Shown here one piece after another: positions 44,837 through 53,233 of a DNA stretch of 64,000 nt. How positions within the stretch are numbered: the stretch's first letter is position 1; each line of letters begins with the position of its first letter. The DNA is taken from the NCBI GenBank assembly GCA_017555905.1, contig JAFZFP010000029.1, forward strand, positions 1 to 64,000, given 5' to 3'. Origin of the DNA: Alistipes sp. Its GTDB lineage: Bacteria > Bacteroidota > Bacteroidia > Bacteroidales > Rikenellaceae. The position numbers were made by a program, and so were the translations under genes. The notes beneath the pieces are model-generated. The model had not been told where the DNA came from. It ran no database searches and was given only the letters and a program-made list of their open reading frames with translations.

Positions 44837-46120
44837 ATGGATGCTATAACGCTAAGAGAGAGCCTCGACATTGCACATATCGCAATCCTCGGTGGCTTGA
44901 CACTACTCCTTCTGCTATTCTCGGCAATGGCGTCGGCCTCAGAAGTTGCCTTCTTCTCGCTCACGCACAACGACATAGCAGACCTTGAGGCACGCAACAC
45001 TGCCTCATCACGCCGTGTGCTTGCCCTGCTGGACAATGGCGACAGGCTGCTTGCGACGATACTCGTGACAAACAATATGGTGAACATCTGCTTGGTTATC
45101 GTGGCGACACAACTGGCAGATGCCCTATTCATATTCTCGAGCGTCTGGGAGTTTGTCTTCAACACCATCGTCATCACCTTCCTACTCTTGCTCTTTGGCG
45201 AGATTATGCCTAAGGTGTTGTCGCAGACCAACCCTATAAAGATGGCGACGTTGGTCTCTGGCCCTCTCAAGATATTGCAGTGGTTAGTCTACCCTTTGGC
45301 CTTCATCCTCATACGCACTTCGAGTCGTGTGAGTCGCCTTGCCAGCCGCAATGCCGAGATATCTATCGAGGAGCTGGCGGATGCCGTAGACCTCGCGGAG
45401 ACGGGATCGGAGGAGGAGCAGAAGATGCTCTCAGGAATCGTTGCATTCGGCCAAACGGAGGTTGTAGAGATTATGCACTCACGAGTAGATATCACGGGCT
45501 TGGAGTATGAGGCTACTTACGACCAGGTGCGCAAGATAATCGTCGAGACGGGTTACTCACGAATCCCAGTCTATGGCGACGACCTCGATGATGTGCGAGG
45601 CATCCTTTACGTCAAGGACCTTATGCCACATATCAACCAGGGTGACGACTTCGAGTGGCAGAGGCTACTGCGCAAGCCCTACTTCGTACACGAGAAGATG
45701 ATGATTGACGACCTGCTGAAGCGATTCCAGAAGGACAAGGTACATATCGCCATCGTCGTAGATGAGTATGGTGCTACTCAGGGACTTATATCGTTAGAGG
45801 ATATCCTTGAGGAGGTTGTGGGCGAGATCACCGACGAGAGCGACGAAGAGGAGGATAAACTCTACGAGAAGATTGGTGAGCGCACCTACATCTTCGATGC
45901 TAAGATACATATAGGCGAATTCGTGCGTGCCATAGGCTACGACGAAGAGGCCTTCAACGATGTCATCGGCCACGCCGAGACCCTCGCAGGTCTGATGATG
46001 GAGCTTAAGCGCGACCTCCCACGTCGAGGTGATGAGTTGGAGTCGCACGGCGTGAAGTTCTTCATCGCCACGATGGATGGTCGAAGAGTTGATAAGATTA
46101 AGGTAGAGGTCAATGGTTAA
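44837..46120 (+). CDS. CNNM/CorC-family membrane protein with CBS domains (GldE-like)
   Basis: This 427-residue protein starts with a DUF21/CNNM transmembrane domain (about 15-195, with ASEVAFFSLTHNDI and LLFGEIMPKVLSQTNP). It continues with a CBS pair (about 210-335, with TGYSRIPVYGDDLDDVRGIL and VVDEYGATQGLISLEDILEEVVGEI) and a CorC/HlyC domain at the end. Such proteins act in Mg2+ or Co2+ transport. In Bacteroidota the copy in this context is often called GldE after gliding-motility genes, but no gliding genes are here. Its end overlaps the phosphopantetheinyl transferase start by 8 bp. Confidence 0.9.
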   Translation: MDAITLRESLDIAHIAILGGLTLLLLLFSAMASASEVAFFSLTHNDIADLEARNTASSRRVLALLDNGDRLLATILVTNNMVNICLVIVATQLADALFIFSSVWEFVFNTIVITFLLLLFGEIMPKVLSQTNPIKMATLVSGPLKILQWLVYPLAFILIRTSSRVSRLASRNAEISIEELADAVDLAETGSEEEQKMLSGIVAFGQTEVVEIMHSRVDITGLEYEATYDQVRKIIVETGYSRIPVYGDDLDDVRGILYVKDLMPHINQGDDFEWQRLLRKPYFVHEKMMIDDLLKRFQKDKVHIAIVVDEYGATQGLISLEDILEEVVGEITDESDEEEDKLYEKIGERTYIFDAKIHIGEFVRAIGYDEEAFNDVIGHAETLAGLMMELKRDLPRRGDELESHGVKFFIATMDGRRVDKIKVEVNG

Positions 46121-46691
46121 GATTATAGTTGAGCCTGTACCAGAGATTTACGCCTGCTGCGAAAGTCTAATTACGGCCGAGGATATAGCCTCGGCTGTGC
46201 GCTTTCAGAACGAGCGTCGTCGCCGCGAACACCTCGCCTGGAGACGTGTGGTAAGAGGAGAACTCGGCATCCACACCTCCATCTCATACAACGAGGTGGA
46301 TGCGCCGATAGTGGATAGGCCCAACTGTTTCATCAGCGTAGCGCACGGCGCGGGTATGGTGGCTGTGGCTATTGCTGAAGAGCGTGTGGGCATCGACATA
46401 GAGTGCCAAGAGCGCGACTTCGAGCGTGCCAAGTCCCGCTTTATGAGTTGTGAGGAGTTGGCTCTCTGCGATAAGAGTGAATTTGCGGGCTACGTGTGGT
46501 GTGCCAAGGAGGCTATGTATAAACTATATGGCAGACGTGGCATAGACCTCAGCAACGACCTGCGAATCAAGAGTTTCGATCCCACAAGCGAGACCATGCG
46601 AGGAGAATTAATGGGCGAACCAGAGGCCCAAATAGAGATACGTCACTACGACAACAATATCGTTGCCGTAGCGACATTTACCAAAGAGTAG
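46113..46691 (+). CDS. 4'-phosphopantetheinyl transferase (Sfp type)
   Basis: This 192-residue enzyme attaches the phosphopantetheine arm of CoA to carrier proteins. It has the two family motifs, VGIDIEC (Mg2+ binding Asp/Glu) and WCAKEAMYKLYG. The size is between the AcpS and full Sfp types, and the motif spacing fits the Sfp superfamily. No polyketide or peptide synthetase is near, so the fatty-acid acyl carrier protein is the simplest partner (inference). It overlaps the preceding gene by 8 bp. Confidence 0.9.
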   Translation: MVKIIVEPVPEIYACCESLITAEDIASAVRFQNERRRREHLAWRRVVRGELGIHTSISYNEVDAPIVDRPNCFISVAHGAGMVAVAIAEERVGIDIECQERDFERAKSRFMSCEELALCDKSEFAGYVWCAKEAMYKLYGRRGIDLSNDLRIKSFDPTSETMRGELMGEPEAQIEIRHYDNNIVAVATFTKE

Positions 46692-46707
46692 AAACGAACA
46701 AAAATAG

Positions 46708-48156
46708 ATGTCAGCACATAACAACACCGTATCGTTAGGTACGGACTCCTTAGGCAAACTACTTGCACGATATGCCATTCCAGCAATTATTGCGATGGCA
46801 TCATCATCGCTTTACCACATCATCGACAGTATCTTCATCGGCCACGGCATCGGTGGTGCCGCGATATCGGGTATGGCAGTGACACTCCCCATTATGAATA
46901 TCGCTGCGGCCTTTGGCGCTATGGTCGGCGTGGGTGCTGCGGCACGTATCTCTATCCGCTTGGGCGAGGGTAACAAGCGTGCTGCCGAGGATATCTTGGG
47001 TAATGCCGTGTTGCTCAACATCACGCTCGGCATCTCCATAATGCTCATCTTCGTACTCTTCCTCGACCCCATCCTACTCTTCTTCTCGGGTGGCGAGGCG
47101 AGTGCCGAGACTCTGGACTATGCACGTCGCTTTATGCGAATAATTATGTTCGGTAACATCATCACCCACCTCTACTTGGGTCTCAACGAGCAGTTGCGTG
47201 CCTCGGGCTACCCTCGTAAGGCGATGTTCATTATGTTGCTCTCGATGGCCATCTGCACCATCCTCAACCCCCTCTTCATCTTCGGCTTTGGCTGGAGCAT
47301 CGAGGGTTCGGCCTTGGCTACGGTGATTGCGCAGACCATATCGCTCGGAATACAGATTCAGCACTACACCTCCGAGAAGAACTTCTTGCGCTTCCGCCGT
47401 CGCAGTTTCCGCTTCAAGCGACATATCGTAACGGCTATTATATCTATAGGTATGGCACCCTTCCTGCTCAACCTATGCGCCTCGTTCGTGACACGCTTTA
47501 TGAACACCACACTACTGCACTATGGCGGTACGGGCATATATGATGTTGTTTCGGCAGAGTCGTTCGCAGGAAATGTGGGCGATGTATATGTGGGAGCCTA
47601 TGGTATTATGAACCGTGTGATTCTGCTCTTCATTATGGTTGCCAACGGATTCAATCAGGGTATGCAACCTATCGTGGGATATAACTACGGCGCAAAGCAG
47701 TATGGCCGTGTTATCAAGGTGCTGAAATATACGATTATATGTGCTACGTGTGTGACCACCTTCGCCTTCTTGGTCGGACAACTATTCCCCTACCAGGTGG
47801 CTTCGGCCTTCGTGGATAGTTCGACAGGAGAGGCCGACAAGGCTATGGTAGAGGTTGTAGCACAGGGCCTTGGCCTTGCAATGATGGTATTTCCATTGGT
47901 GGGATTCCAGATTGTTGCGGGAGGTTTCTTCCAGTATATCGGTCGTGCGCCCTTGGCGATGTTCCTCTCTACAACACGCCAGTTGCTCTTCCTTCTTCCA
48001 TTGCTCCTCACCCTTGCGCCACGCTACGGCGCCTTCGGTGCTTGGATCTCGATGCCTTTGGCCGATACACTATCGGTGATTATCGCGACGATACTCCTCA
48101 CGCTCCAGATACGCAAACTCAGACGTATGGAGCGCGACATACACTTCTCTCGCTAA
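46708..48156 (+). CDS. MATE family efflux transporter (second copy)
   Basis: This 482-residue membrane protein has about 12 spans. LLARYAIPAIIAMASSSLYHIIDSIFIG is the first repeat start, and NGFNQGMQPIVGYNYGAKQYGR is a typical loop of the NorM/DinF-like group with DMT-independent MATE fold. The substrate is unknown. It differs from the other MATE gene of this window (16486-17853), so they are not recent duplicates. It starts 16 bp after the transferase gene and ends the long run that began with murG. Confidence 0.9.
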   Translation: MSAHNNTVSLGTDSLGKLLARYAIPAIIAMASSSLYHIIDSIFIGHGIGGAAISGMAVTLPIMNIAAAFGAMVGVGAAARISIRLGEGNKRAAEDILGNAVLLNITLGISIMLIFVLFLDPILLFFSGGEASAETLDYARRFMRIIMFGNIITHLYLGLNEQLRASGYPRKAMFIMLLSMAICTILNPLFIFGFGWSIEGSALATVIAQTISLGIQIQHYTSEKNFLRFRRRSFRFKRHIVTAIISIGMAPFLLNLCASFVTRFMNTTLLHYGGTGIYDVVSAESFAGNVGDVYVGAYGIMNRVILLFIMVANGFNQGMQPIVGYNYGAKQYGRVIKVLKYTIICATCVTTFAFLVGQLFPYQVASAFVDSSTGEADKAMVEVVAQGLGLAMMVFPLVGFQIVAGGFFQYIGRAPLAMFLSTTRQLLFLLPLLLTLAPRYGAFGAWISMPLADTLSVIIATILLTLQIRKLRRMERDIHFSR

Positions 48157-48169
48157 ACTAAGCGAGAGA
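48146..48169 (+). terminator. Weak hairpin at the end of the division-gene run
   Basis: The stem TCTCTCGCT/AGCGAGAGA overlaps the last codons and stop of the MATE gene. There is no T run after it, so it may protect the RNA end rather than terminate. Confidence 0.35.
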
Positions 48170-48232
48170 CTCTCAACATAAGGGTCTAATCCTGATTGTA
48201 CTCCTACTTTAGTGGGAAACAGGGGGGATACA

Positions 48233-48571
48233 CTAAATGCGGTGAGCATTCTTGCCATACCATTCGTCAGAAGCATCGTCAGCACGACGCTTATCCTCAT
48301 CCGAAAGGGAGTTGAGCCACTCCATCATCTCAGCACGTGTAGCCTCAGCCGAGGCCTTCTCGCCTGTAGAGGTCTCGTGCGAATAGCGTAGGAGATAGTA
48401 CTCCACACGCTCCTCGACACTAAGCGTATCAATATCCTTAGTTGGGGCTACGTTGGCCTCGATAACCTCGGCTGGCTGAACATCGTCGGTTGTACCGTTA
48501 CCTTTTTGCGATAACATACCACACGCCATCGCCATAACTGAAAGGAGTATAATTGTAACAAATTTCTTCAT
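48233..48571 (-). CDS. Small lipoprotein of unknown function
   Basis: This 112-residue protein starts with a lipoprotein signal peptide (MKKFVTIILLSVMAMAC, Cys17). The mature part is acidic, with an unstructured N-terminal half and a helical C-terminal half (VEERVEYYLLRYSHE, then ATRAEMMEWLNSLSDED). I do not recognise the family. The start at 48571 is chosen because of the signal peptide; a start at 48607 would add 12 residues ahead of it. It stands alone, convergent with the MATE gene. Confidence 0.65.
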   Translation of the reverse strand: MKKFVTIILLSVMAMACGMLSQKGNGTTDDVQPAEVIEANVAPTKDIDTLSVEERVEYYLLRYSHETSTGEKASAEATRAEMMEWLNSLSDEDKRRADDASDEWYGKNAHRI

Positions 48572-48648
48572 ATCAAACTTTGTGTTAAGTTGTGCTATTT
48601 TCCTCAAAACGAGCCAGAGAGGCCACTAATGGAGGCAACATATATAGA

Positions 48649-48679
48649 CAAAGTTATAACAATTTTATCATTTCTGCAA
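48649..48679 (-). promoter_or_regulatory. Promoter for the small lipoprotein
   Basis: On the minus strand TTG (48677-48679), a 20-bp spacer and TAACTTTG (48649-48656). The leader would be about 73 nt. Confidence 0.6.
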
Positions 48680-48741
48680 CGATACACCACTTTTTATCTA
48701 TTATTTCGATAAATATTGGAAACGGTTCACGATATAAATCG

Positions 48742-48749
48742 TACCTTTG
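48742..48749 (+). promoter_or_regulatory. Promoter -7 box for the TauE/SafE gene
   Basis: TACCTTTG followed by CAC is an exact match. It overlaps an ATG at 48747 and so decides for the downstream start at 48765. Confidence 0.75.
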
Positions 48750-48764
48750 CACAAATTTCACAAA

Positions 48765-49520
48765 ATGGTAGATTATTTAATTGTCTGCCCTCTCGTCTTC
48801 TTGGGAGGGTTTGTCGATGCTGTTGCTGGTGGTGGAGGTTTGATATCTCTTCCAGCATACTTGATGGCGGGACTAAGCCCCATCGAGGCGATTGGTACGA
48901 ATAAGTTTAGTGCGAGTTGTGGTACTACGGTGGCTACGATACGCTACTCACGTTGTGGCTATATCCATTGGAGGGAACTCTTCCCTGCGATTGGCACGGC
49001 GCTGGTTGGCTCGTGGATAGGCGCACGTCTGGCCCTACTAATCGACAACGACATATTCAAAATCATAATGCTCGTCATCCTGCCAATCACGGGAGTCTTG
49101 GTGCTAAACAAACGAATGCTTAGCAAATATAGATGCCCCTACACCACACGCAAGACCACAATCATTATCACACTTTTGGCACTGATGATGGGTCTCTACG
49201 ACGGCTTCTACGGCCCTGGCACAGGAACATTCCTTATGCTTATGCTCATCGGCATTGCCCACGTAAGCCTTGAGGAGGCTGTGGGTACGACGAAGGTGAT
49301 AAACCTCTCGACAAACGTAGCCTCGCTGAGCGTATTTCTCGTTCACGGCAAGGTGCTATTCCCTCTTGCTATCGTCGCTGCGCTATTCGGCATTGCTGGC
49401 AACTTCATTGGGGCAAGATACTTCACCAAAAAGGGTGCTGCCTTCGTAAAGCCAATCATCGTAGTTGTCTTAGTTATATTCTTCATAAAACTCTGCTGGG
49501 AGTTGTTCATTGCCAAGTAG
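48765..49520 (+). CDS. TauE/SafE family membrane permease
   Basis: This 251-residue protein has about 7-8 hydrophobic spans. It shows the two half-repeats of the TauE/SafE (TSUP) family, FLGGFVDAVAGGGGLISLPAYL at the N-terminus and GLYDGFYGPGTGTFLMLMLI in the middle. These proteins move anions such as sulfite, sulfoacetate or other organosulfur compounds. The ATG at 48765 (MVDYLIVC) is used because an in-frame ATG at 48747 falls within the promoter. If the organism makes sulfonolipids, a sulfonate link is conceivable but unproven. Confidence 0.88.
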   Translation: MVDYLIVCPLVFLGGFVDAVAGGGGLISLPAYLMAGLSPIEAIGTNKFSASCGTTVATIRYSRCGYIHWRELFPAIGTALVGSWIGARLALLIDNDIFKIIMLVILPITGVLVLNKRMLSKYRCPYTTRKTTIIITLLALMMGLYDGFYGPGTGTFLMLMLIGIAHVSLEEAVGTTKVINLSTNVASLSVFLVHGKVLFPLAIVAALFGIAGNFIGARYFTKKGAAFVKPIIVVVLVIFFIKLCWELFIAK

Positions 49521-49540
49521 AGCCATACCTCACAGATAGA

Positions 49541-49575
49541 AGAGGGTGTCCGACAGAATCTGTCAGACACCCTCT
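49541..49575. terminator. Bidirectional terminator-like hairpin
   Basis: A near-perfect long stem, AGAGGGTGTC(C)GACAGA paired with TCTGTC(A)GACACCCTCT, lies between the converging permease and peptidase genes. T runs are poor on both sides, but the position and strength support a terminator. Confidence 0.75.
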
Positions 49576-49617
49576 ATCTCTATCAAGAAGGCCTCAACCT
49601 CCTCGCTAACGGCTTAA

Positions 49618-50802
49618 TTACAAGCCCAACTTCTTACGGATATCCTTAGGAAGTGCGTTCTTATTAACAATGATGTTCATTGTCTTGTAGCGAACGAATG
49701 CCTTTGAAGCATACCAGTGACCCTTGTAGGTACCAGCCTCACCCCAAGAGTTCTTAACCATATAGTACTCAGTACCGTTCTGATCCTTAGCGATACCGTA
49801 GATAAGCATACCGTGGTCATCGGTAGTCTCCCAGTTGTCGTAAGCGATCTGGCGCTCCTCCTGAGTACACCACTTCTGAGTTGTAGGCTTTGGAGTGTTC
49901 TTCTTCTCCTCCTCGGTCAAGTTGAGCCACTTAGCCATATCCGAACCCTGAAGGTCGTTACCTGCAGCCTCCTCAGGAAGTACAGCAGTACCCATACGAG
50001 TAAAGCCGGCCTCGCTAACGTCGCTACCCCACGCTACAGTATAACCATTCATAATAGCGTTGTCGAATACCTCCATCAACTCGTCGATTGGGAGGTTATA
50101 TGACTGAGCCCAACGCCAGTTATCAGGAATCTCGATAGCGAAAGAGGTGTAGAATGGGTGGTGAGTGTAAGAGGTCAATGATACATAGTCGTCAGCATTC
50201 AAACCCAAAGAGTCGTAGAATGACTGTGGAGTGTACTCAACACCATTGTAAGTGAACTTCTCAGGACGCTCGCCAAGGTAGATATCGTGGATAGCGGTGA
50301 TAGCCTTCTTCCACAAGAGTTCACCATCAGGGCTTACCTGAAGGCTACGGTGCTTACCCTTAGCAATAGCAGCAACTACAGCGTCGCTAACTGCTGAAAG
50401 TTCGTTGTGAACGCTAAGCTCCTTGCCATACATAACACCTGGACGCATCTCTGCCTCTGGAACAAGACCAAATGCCTCCATACCATAGATTACATCGTAG
50501 AACGAACCACCCTGTGCAAACGATACGTCACCGTGTGTGCGAACAGCCTTCTCAGCACGATCGAGATAGGTATTGTGAACGATGAACATCTCAGAGAAGT
50601 CGTACTCACCCTTGCCCATACGCAAAAGCTCTGACTCGATGAATGCCAATGATGAGTAGCACCAGCAAGTACCAGCCTGGTTCTGGTTCTTGATGCTTGT
50701 GATAGGATTCTCCTTCACTACAGAGAACTCAAGCTCAGCATCCTGTGCCATAGCACCAGTAGCGAACAACATACCGAGTGCCAAAACGAAGATTTTCTTC
50801 AT
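49618..50802 (-). CDS. Secreted C1-family peptidase (bleomycin hydrolase/aminopeptidase C-like)
   Basis: This 394-residue protein has a cleavable signal peptide (1-19, ending GAMA). The papain-like active site is complete: Gln42 region and Cys46 in NQAGTCWCYS, His in DDHGMLIYGI and Asn in VKNSWGEAG. The overall pattern (FSEMFIVHNTYLDRAEKA) is that of the bleomycin hydrolase/PepC branch. Those are usually cytosolic, so this one seems to act as an aminopeptidase in the periplasm or outside. topA lies 43 bp upstream on the same strand, and the two could share a transcript. Confidence 0.9.
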   Translation of the reverse strand: MKKIFVLALGMLFATGAMAQDAELEFSVVKENPITSIKNQNQAGTCWCYSSLAFIESELLRMGKGEYDFSEMFIVHNTYLDRAEKAVRTHGDVSFAQGGSFYDVIYGMEAFGLVPEAEMRPGVMYGKELSVHNELSAVSDAVVAAIAKGKHRSLQVSPDGELLWKKAITAIHDIYLGERPEKFTYNGVEYTPQSFYDSLGLNADDYVSLTSYTHHPFYTSFAIEIPDNWRWAQSYNLPIDELMEVFDNAIMNGYTVAWGSDVSEAGFTRMGTAVLPEEAAGNDLQGSDMAKWLNLTEEEKKNTPKPTTQKWCTQEERQIAYDNWETTDDHGMLIYGIAKDQNGTEYYMVKNSWGEAGTYKGHWYASKAFVRYKTMNIIVNKNALPKDIRKKLGL

Positions 50803-50845
50803 AGTTTAATAGTTTTAGATTGATGATTAGTATAAATTATTTATG

Positions 50846-53152
50846 TTATTTCTTGCTTCGTGCTACGATACGCTGGCAGTCGGTGTAGGTAAGGTTCTCG
50901 ACCTTAGTACCCTTAGGCAAGCGATAATTCTTTCCGTTGTAGGCGATATATGGGCCATACTGTCCGTTCTTGACCACCATAGCGCTATCCTCGGCAAAGG
51001 TACGCAATGGCTCCGATGCGGCACGCTGCTTCTCGATAGTCTCCTTGAGCAACTCCTCGGCACGCTCGCGACTTACCGTATATGGGTCGTCGCCCTTCTG
51101 CAATGAGGCGAAGGTCTTGCCGTGGCGAACGTATGGGCCGAACTTGCCGACACCAACCATCAAAGGCTCGCCATCCAAGTCACCCAAGTTGCGGGGCAAG
51201 GCAAAGAGTTCCAAGGCCTCCTCCAAGGTGATAGATTCGATAAGTTGGCCCTTCTTAAGCGAGGCAAACTGACCCTTCTCACCATCCTCGCTAACAAGCT
51301 CTACCATAGGGCCATAGCGGCCAATACGAGCCTTGACCGTAAGACCTGTCTTAGGATCTACGCCCAACACGCGAGCCGACTGCACACTGCGGTCGCTCTG
51401 TGTGCCTACAGCACCATCCACGAGTTTATGGAATGGGTCATAGAAGTCACGAATCATATCGGTCCACGTAATCTCTCCCTCTGCAACACGGTCAAACTCC
51501 TTCTCTACATTTGCAGTGAAGTGGTAGTCCATAATCGATGCGAACTGTGTCTCGAGGTAGTCGTTCACAACCATACCTATATCGGTTGGAGCGAGACGAT
51601 TCTTCTCCTTACCATAACTCTCGGTAACCATCTTCTCACTAATCTTGTCGCCCGAGAGGGTTAGGTGAAGCACCTGACGCTTCTGACCATCGCGGTTCTG
51701 CTTAACGACGTATCCGCGGTTGATGATGGTGGTGATGGTTGGAGCGTATGTTGAAGGACGGCCGATGCCGAGTTCCTCAAGACGCTTAACCAACGCTGCC
51801 TCATTATATCGTGTAGGCGCTACGCTATAACGCTCCATAGCGGTAATGGTGGTTGAGATAACGGTATCGCCAACCTCCATCTTTGGGAGGATGCCACCCT
51901 CACTCTCGTTCTGTGCATCCTCATCCACAGACTCCGAGTAGAGGCGCATAAAACCATCGAAACGTACCACCTCGCCCTGAGCAACAAACTGCTCCGAACG
52001 CTTAGACATATCTACGACGATGGTCGTGCGATCCAACTCCGCTGGTACCATCTGCGAAGCCACGGTACGCTTCCAGATAAGTTCGTAGAGGCGCTTCTCG
52101 GCTGCTGTACCCTCAATCTCCTGACGCTCGATATATGATGGGCGGATAGCCTCGTGAGCCTCCTGTGCGCCCTTAGTCTTAGTCTTGAAGTTGTGTGGGT
52201 AGGAGTATTTAGCACCAAAGAGGCGGGTAATCTCATTCTTACACTGCGTAATAGCCATCTGCGAAAGGTTCACAGAGTCGGTACGCATATATGTAATAAG
52301 ACCCTGCTCGTAGAGTTTCTGTGCTACGGACATAATCTGCGAAACACTCATACCGAGTTTACGACCAGCCTCCTGCTGAAGTGTAGAGGTGGTGAATGGT
52401 GGCGCTGCGAAACGCTGTACGGGTTTCTCCTCGGCCTTAGAGATGGTGAAATGCTCACCTACGCAACTCTGCAAGAATGCCTCTGCCTCCTGGCGTGTAG
52501 CGAAGGCCTGCGAGAGGGTCGCCTTGAAGAGAGTTTTTGACGCATCCTCCGACGAGTAGAACTGACCGACAACACGATACTGTGCCGAGGTGTTGAAGTT
52601 GATGATGTCGCGCTCACGCTCTACAATAAGGCGCACGGCAACACTCTGAACACGACCTGCCGAGAGTGCTGGACGCACCTTCTTCCACAACACGGGCGAG
52701 AGTTCGAAACCTACAAGGCGGTCCAAGACACGACGTGCCTGCTGGGCATTTACCAAATTAAGATCGATAGAGCGTGGATTCTCGATAGCCGTAAGGATAG
52801 CACGCTGCGTAATCTCGTGAAAGACGATACGCTTAGTGCGGTCGATAGGCAGATTCAACACCTTGGCCAAGTGCCAAGCAATAGCCTCTCCCTCGCGGTC
52901 CTCATCGGATGCCAACCACACGGTCTTCACCTCGCGTGACAAGCGTGACAACTCATCGACAACCTTGCGCTTATCCTCAGGAATCTCGTAGACAGGTTCA
53001 AACTCATTCTCTATATCAATGCCGAGTCCCTTCTTCGCCAAGTCGCGGATATGTCCGAAACTCGACTTAACCATATAATCCTTACCAAGGAACTTCTCGA
53101 TGGTCTTAGCCTTAGCCGGAGACTCTACTATAACCAAATTTTCCTGCATCAC
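50846..53152 (-). CDS. topA: DNA topoisomerase I
   Basis: This 768-residue type IA topoisomerase relaxes negatively supercoiled DNA. The Toprim start LVIVESPAKAKTIEKFLG, the acidic triad region WLASDEDREGEAIAWHL and the active-site Tyr in GLITYMRTDSVNLS are present. The C-terminus has several topoisomerase repeats with the form G.YGPYV (ARIGRYGPMVEL, VGKFGPYVRHG, VKNGQYGPYIAY) in place of classic four-Cys zinc fingers. The length is usual for Bacteroidota. Confidence 0.97.
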   Translation of the reverse strand: MMQENLVIVESPAKAKTIEKFLGKDYMVKSSFGHIRDLAKKGLGIDIENEFEPVYEIPEDKRKVVDELSRLSREVKTVWLASDEDREGEAIAWHLAKVLNLPIDRTKRIVFHEITQRAILTAIENPRSIDLNLVNAQQARRVLDRLVGFELSPVLWKKVRPALSAGRVQSVAVRLIVERERDIINFNTSAQYRVVGQFYSSEDASKTLFKATLSQAFATRQEAEAFLQSCVGEHFTISKAEEKPVQRFAAPPFTTSTLQQEAGRKLGMSVSQIMSVAQKLYEQGLITYMRTDSVNLSQMAITQCKNEITRLFGAKYSYPHNFKTKTKGAQEAHEAIRPSYIERQEIEGTAAEKRLYELIWKRTVASQMVPAELDRTTIVVDMSKRSEQFVAQGEVVRFDGFMRLYSESVDEDAQNESEGGILPKMEVGDTVISTTITAMERYSVAPTRYNEAALVKRLEELGIGRPSTYAPTITTIINRGYVVKQNRDGQKRQVLHLTLSGDKISEKMVTESYGKEKNRLAPTDIGMVVNDYLETQFASIMDYHFTANVEKEFDRVAEGEITWTDMIRDFYDPFHKLVDGAVGTQSDRSVQSARVLGVDPKTGLTVKARIGRYGPMVELVSEDGEKGQFASLKKGQLIESITLEEALELFALPRNLGDLDGEPLMVGVGKFGPYVRHGKTFASLQKGDDPYTVSRERAEELLKETIEKQRAASEPLRTFAEDSAMVVKNGQYGPYIAYNGKNYRLPKGTKVENLTYTDCQRIVARSKK

Positions 53153-53175
53153 AATATCTTTTCTTTATACACAGC

Positions 53176-53198
53176 AAAACCTAAGTGGTAAACTTAGG
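53176..53198 (-). terminator. Terminator after the DUF4270 gene
   Basis: On the minus strand CCTAAG TTTACCA CTTAGG is followed by TTTTGCTG. The stem is short, but it lies 35 bp after the DUF4270 stop and before topA. Confidence 0.55.
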
Positions 53199-53233
53199 CT
53201 CGCTGATATATCATACTATTTTCTTCTAACCAT

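Noticed and set aside
16486-48156. The two MATE genes as a recent duplication
   Set aside because: Their proteins differ in length, start motifs and loops, so they are separate branches of the family.
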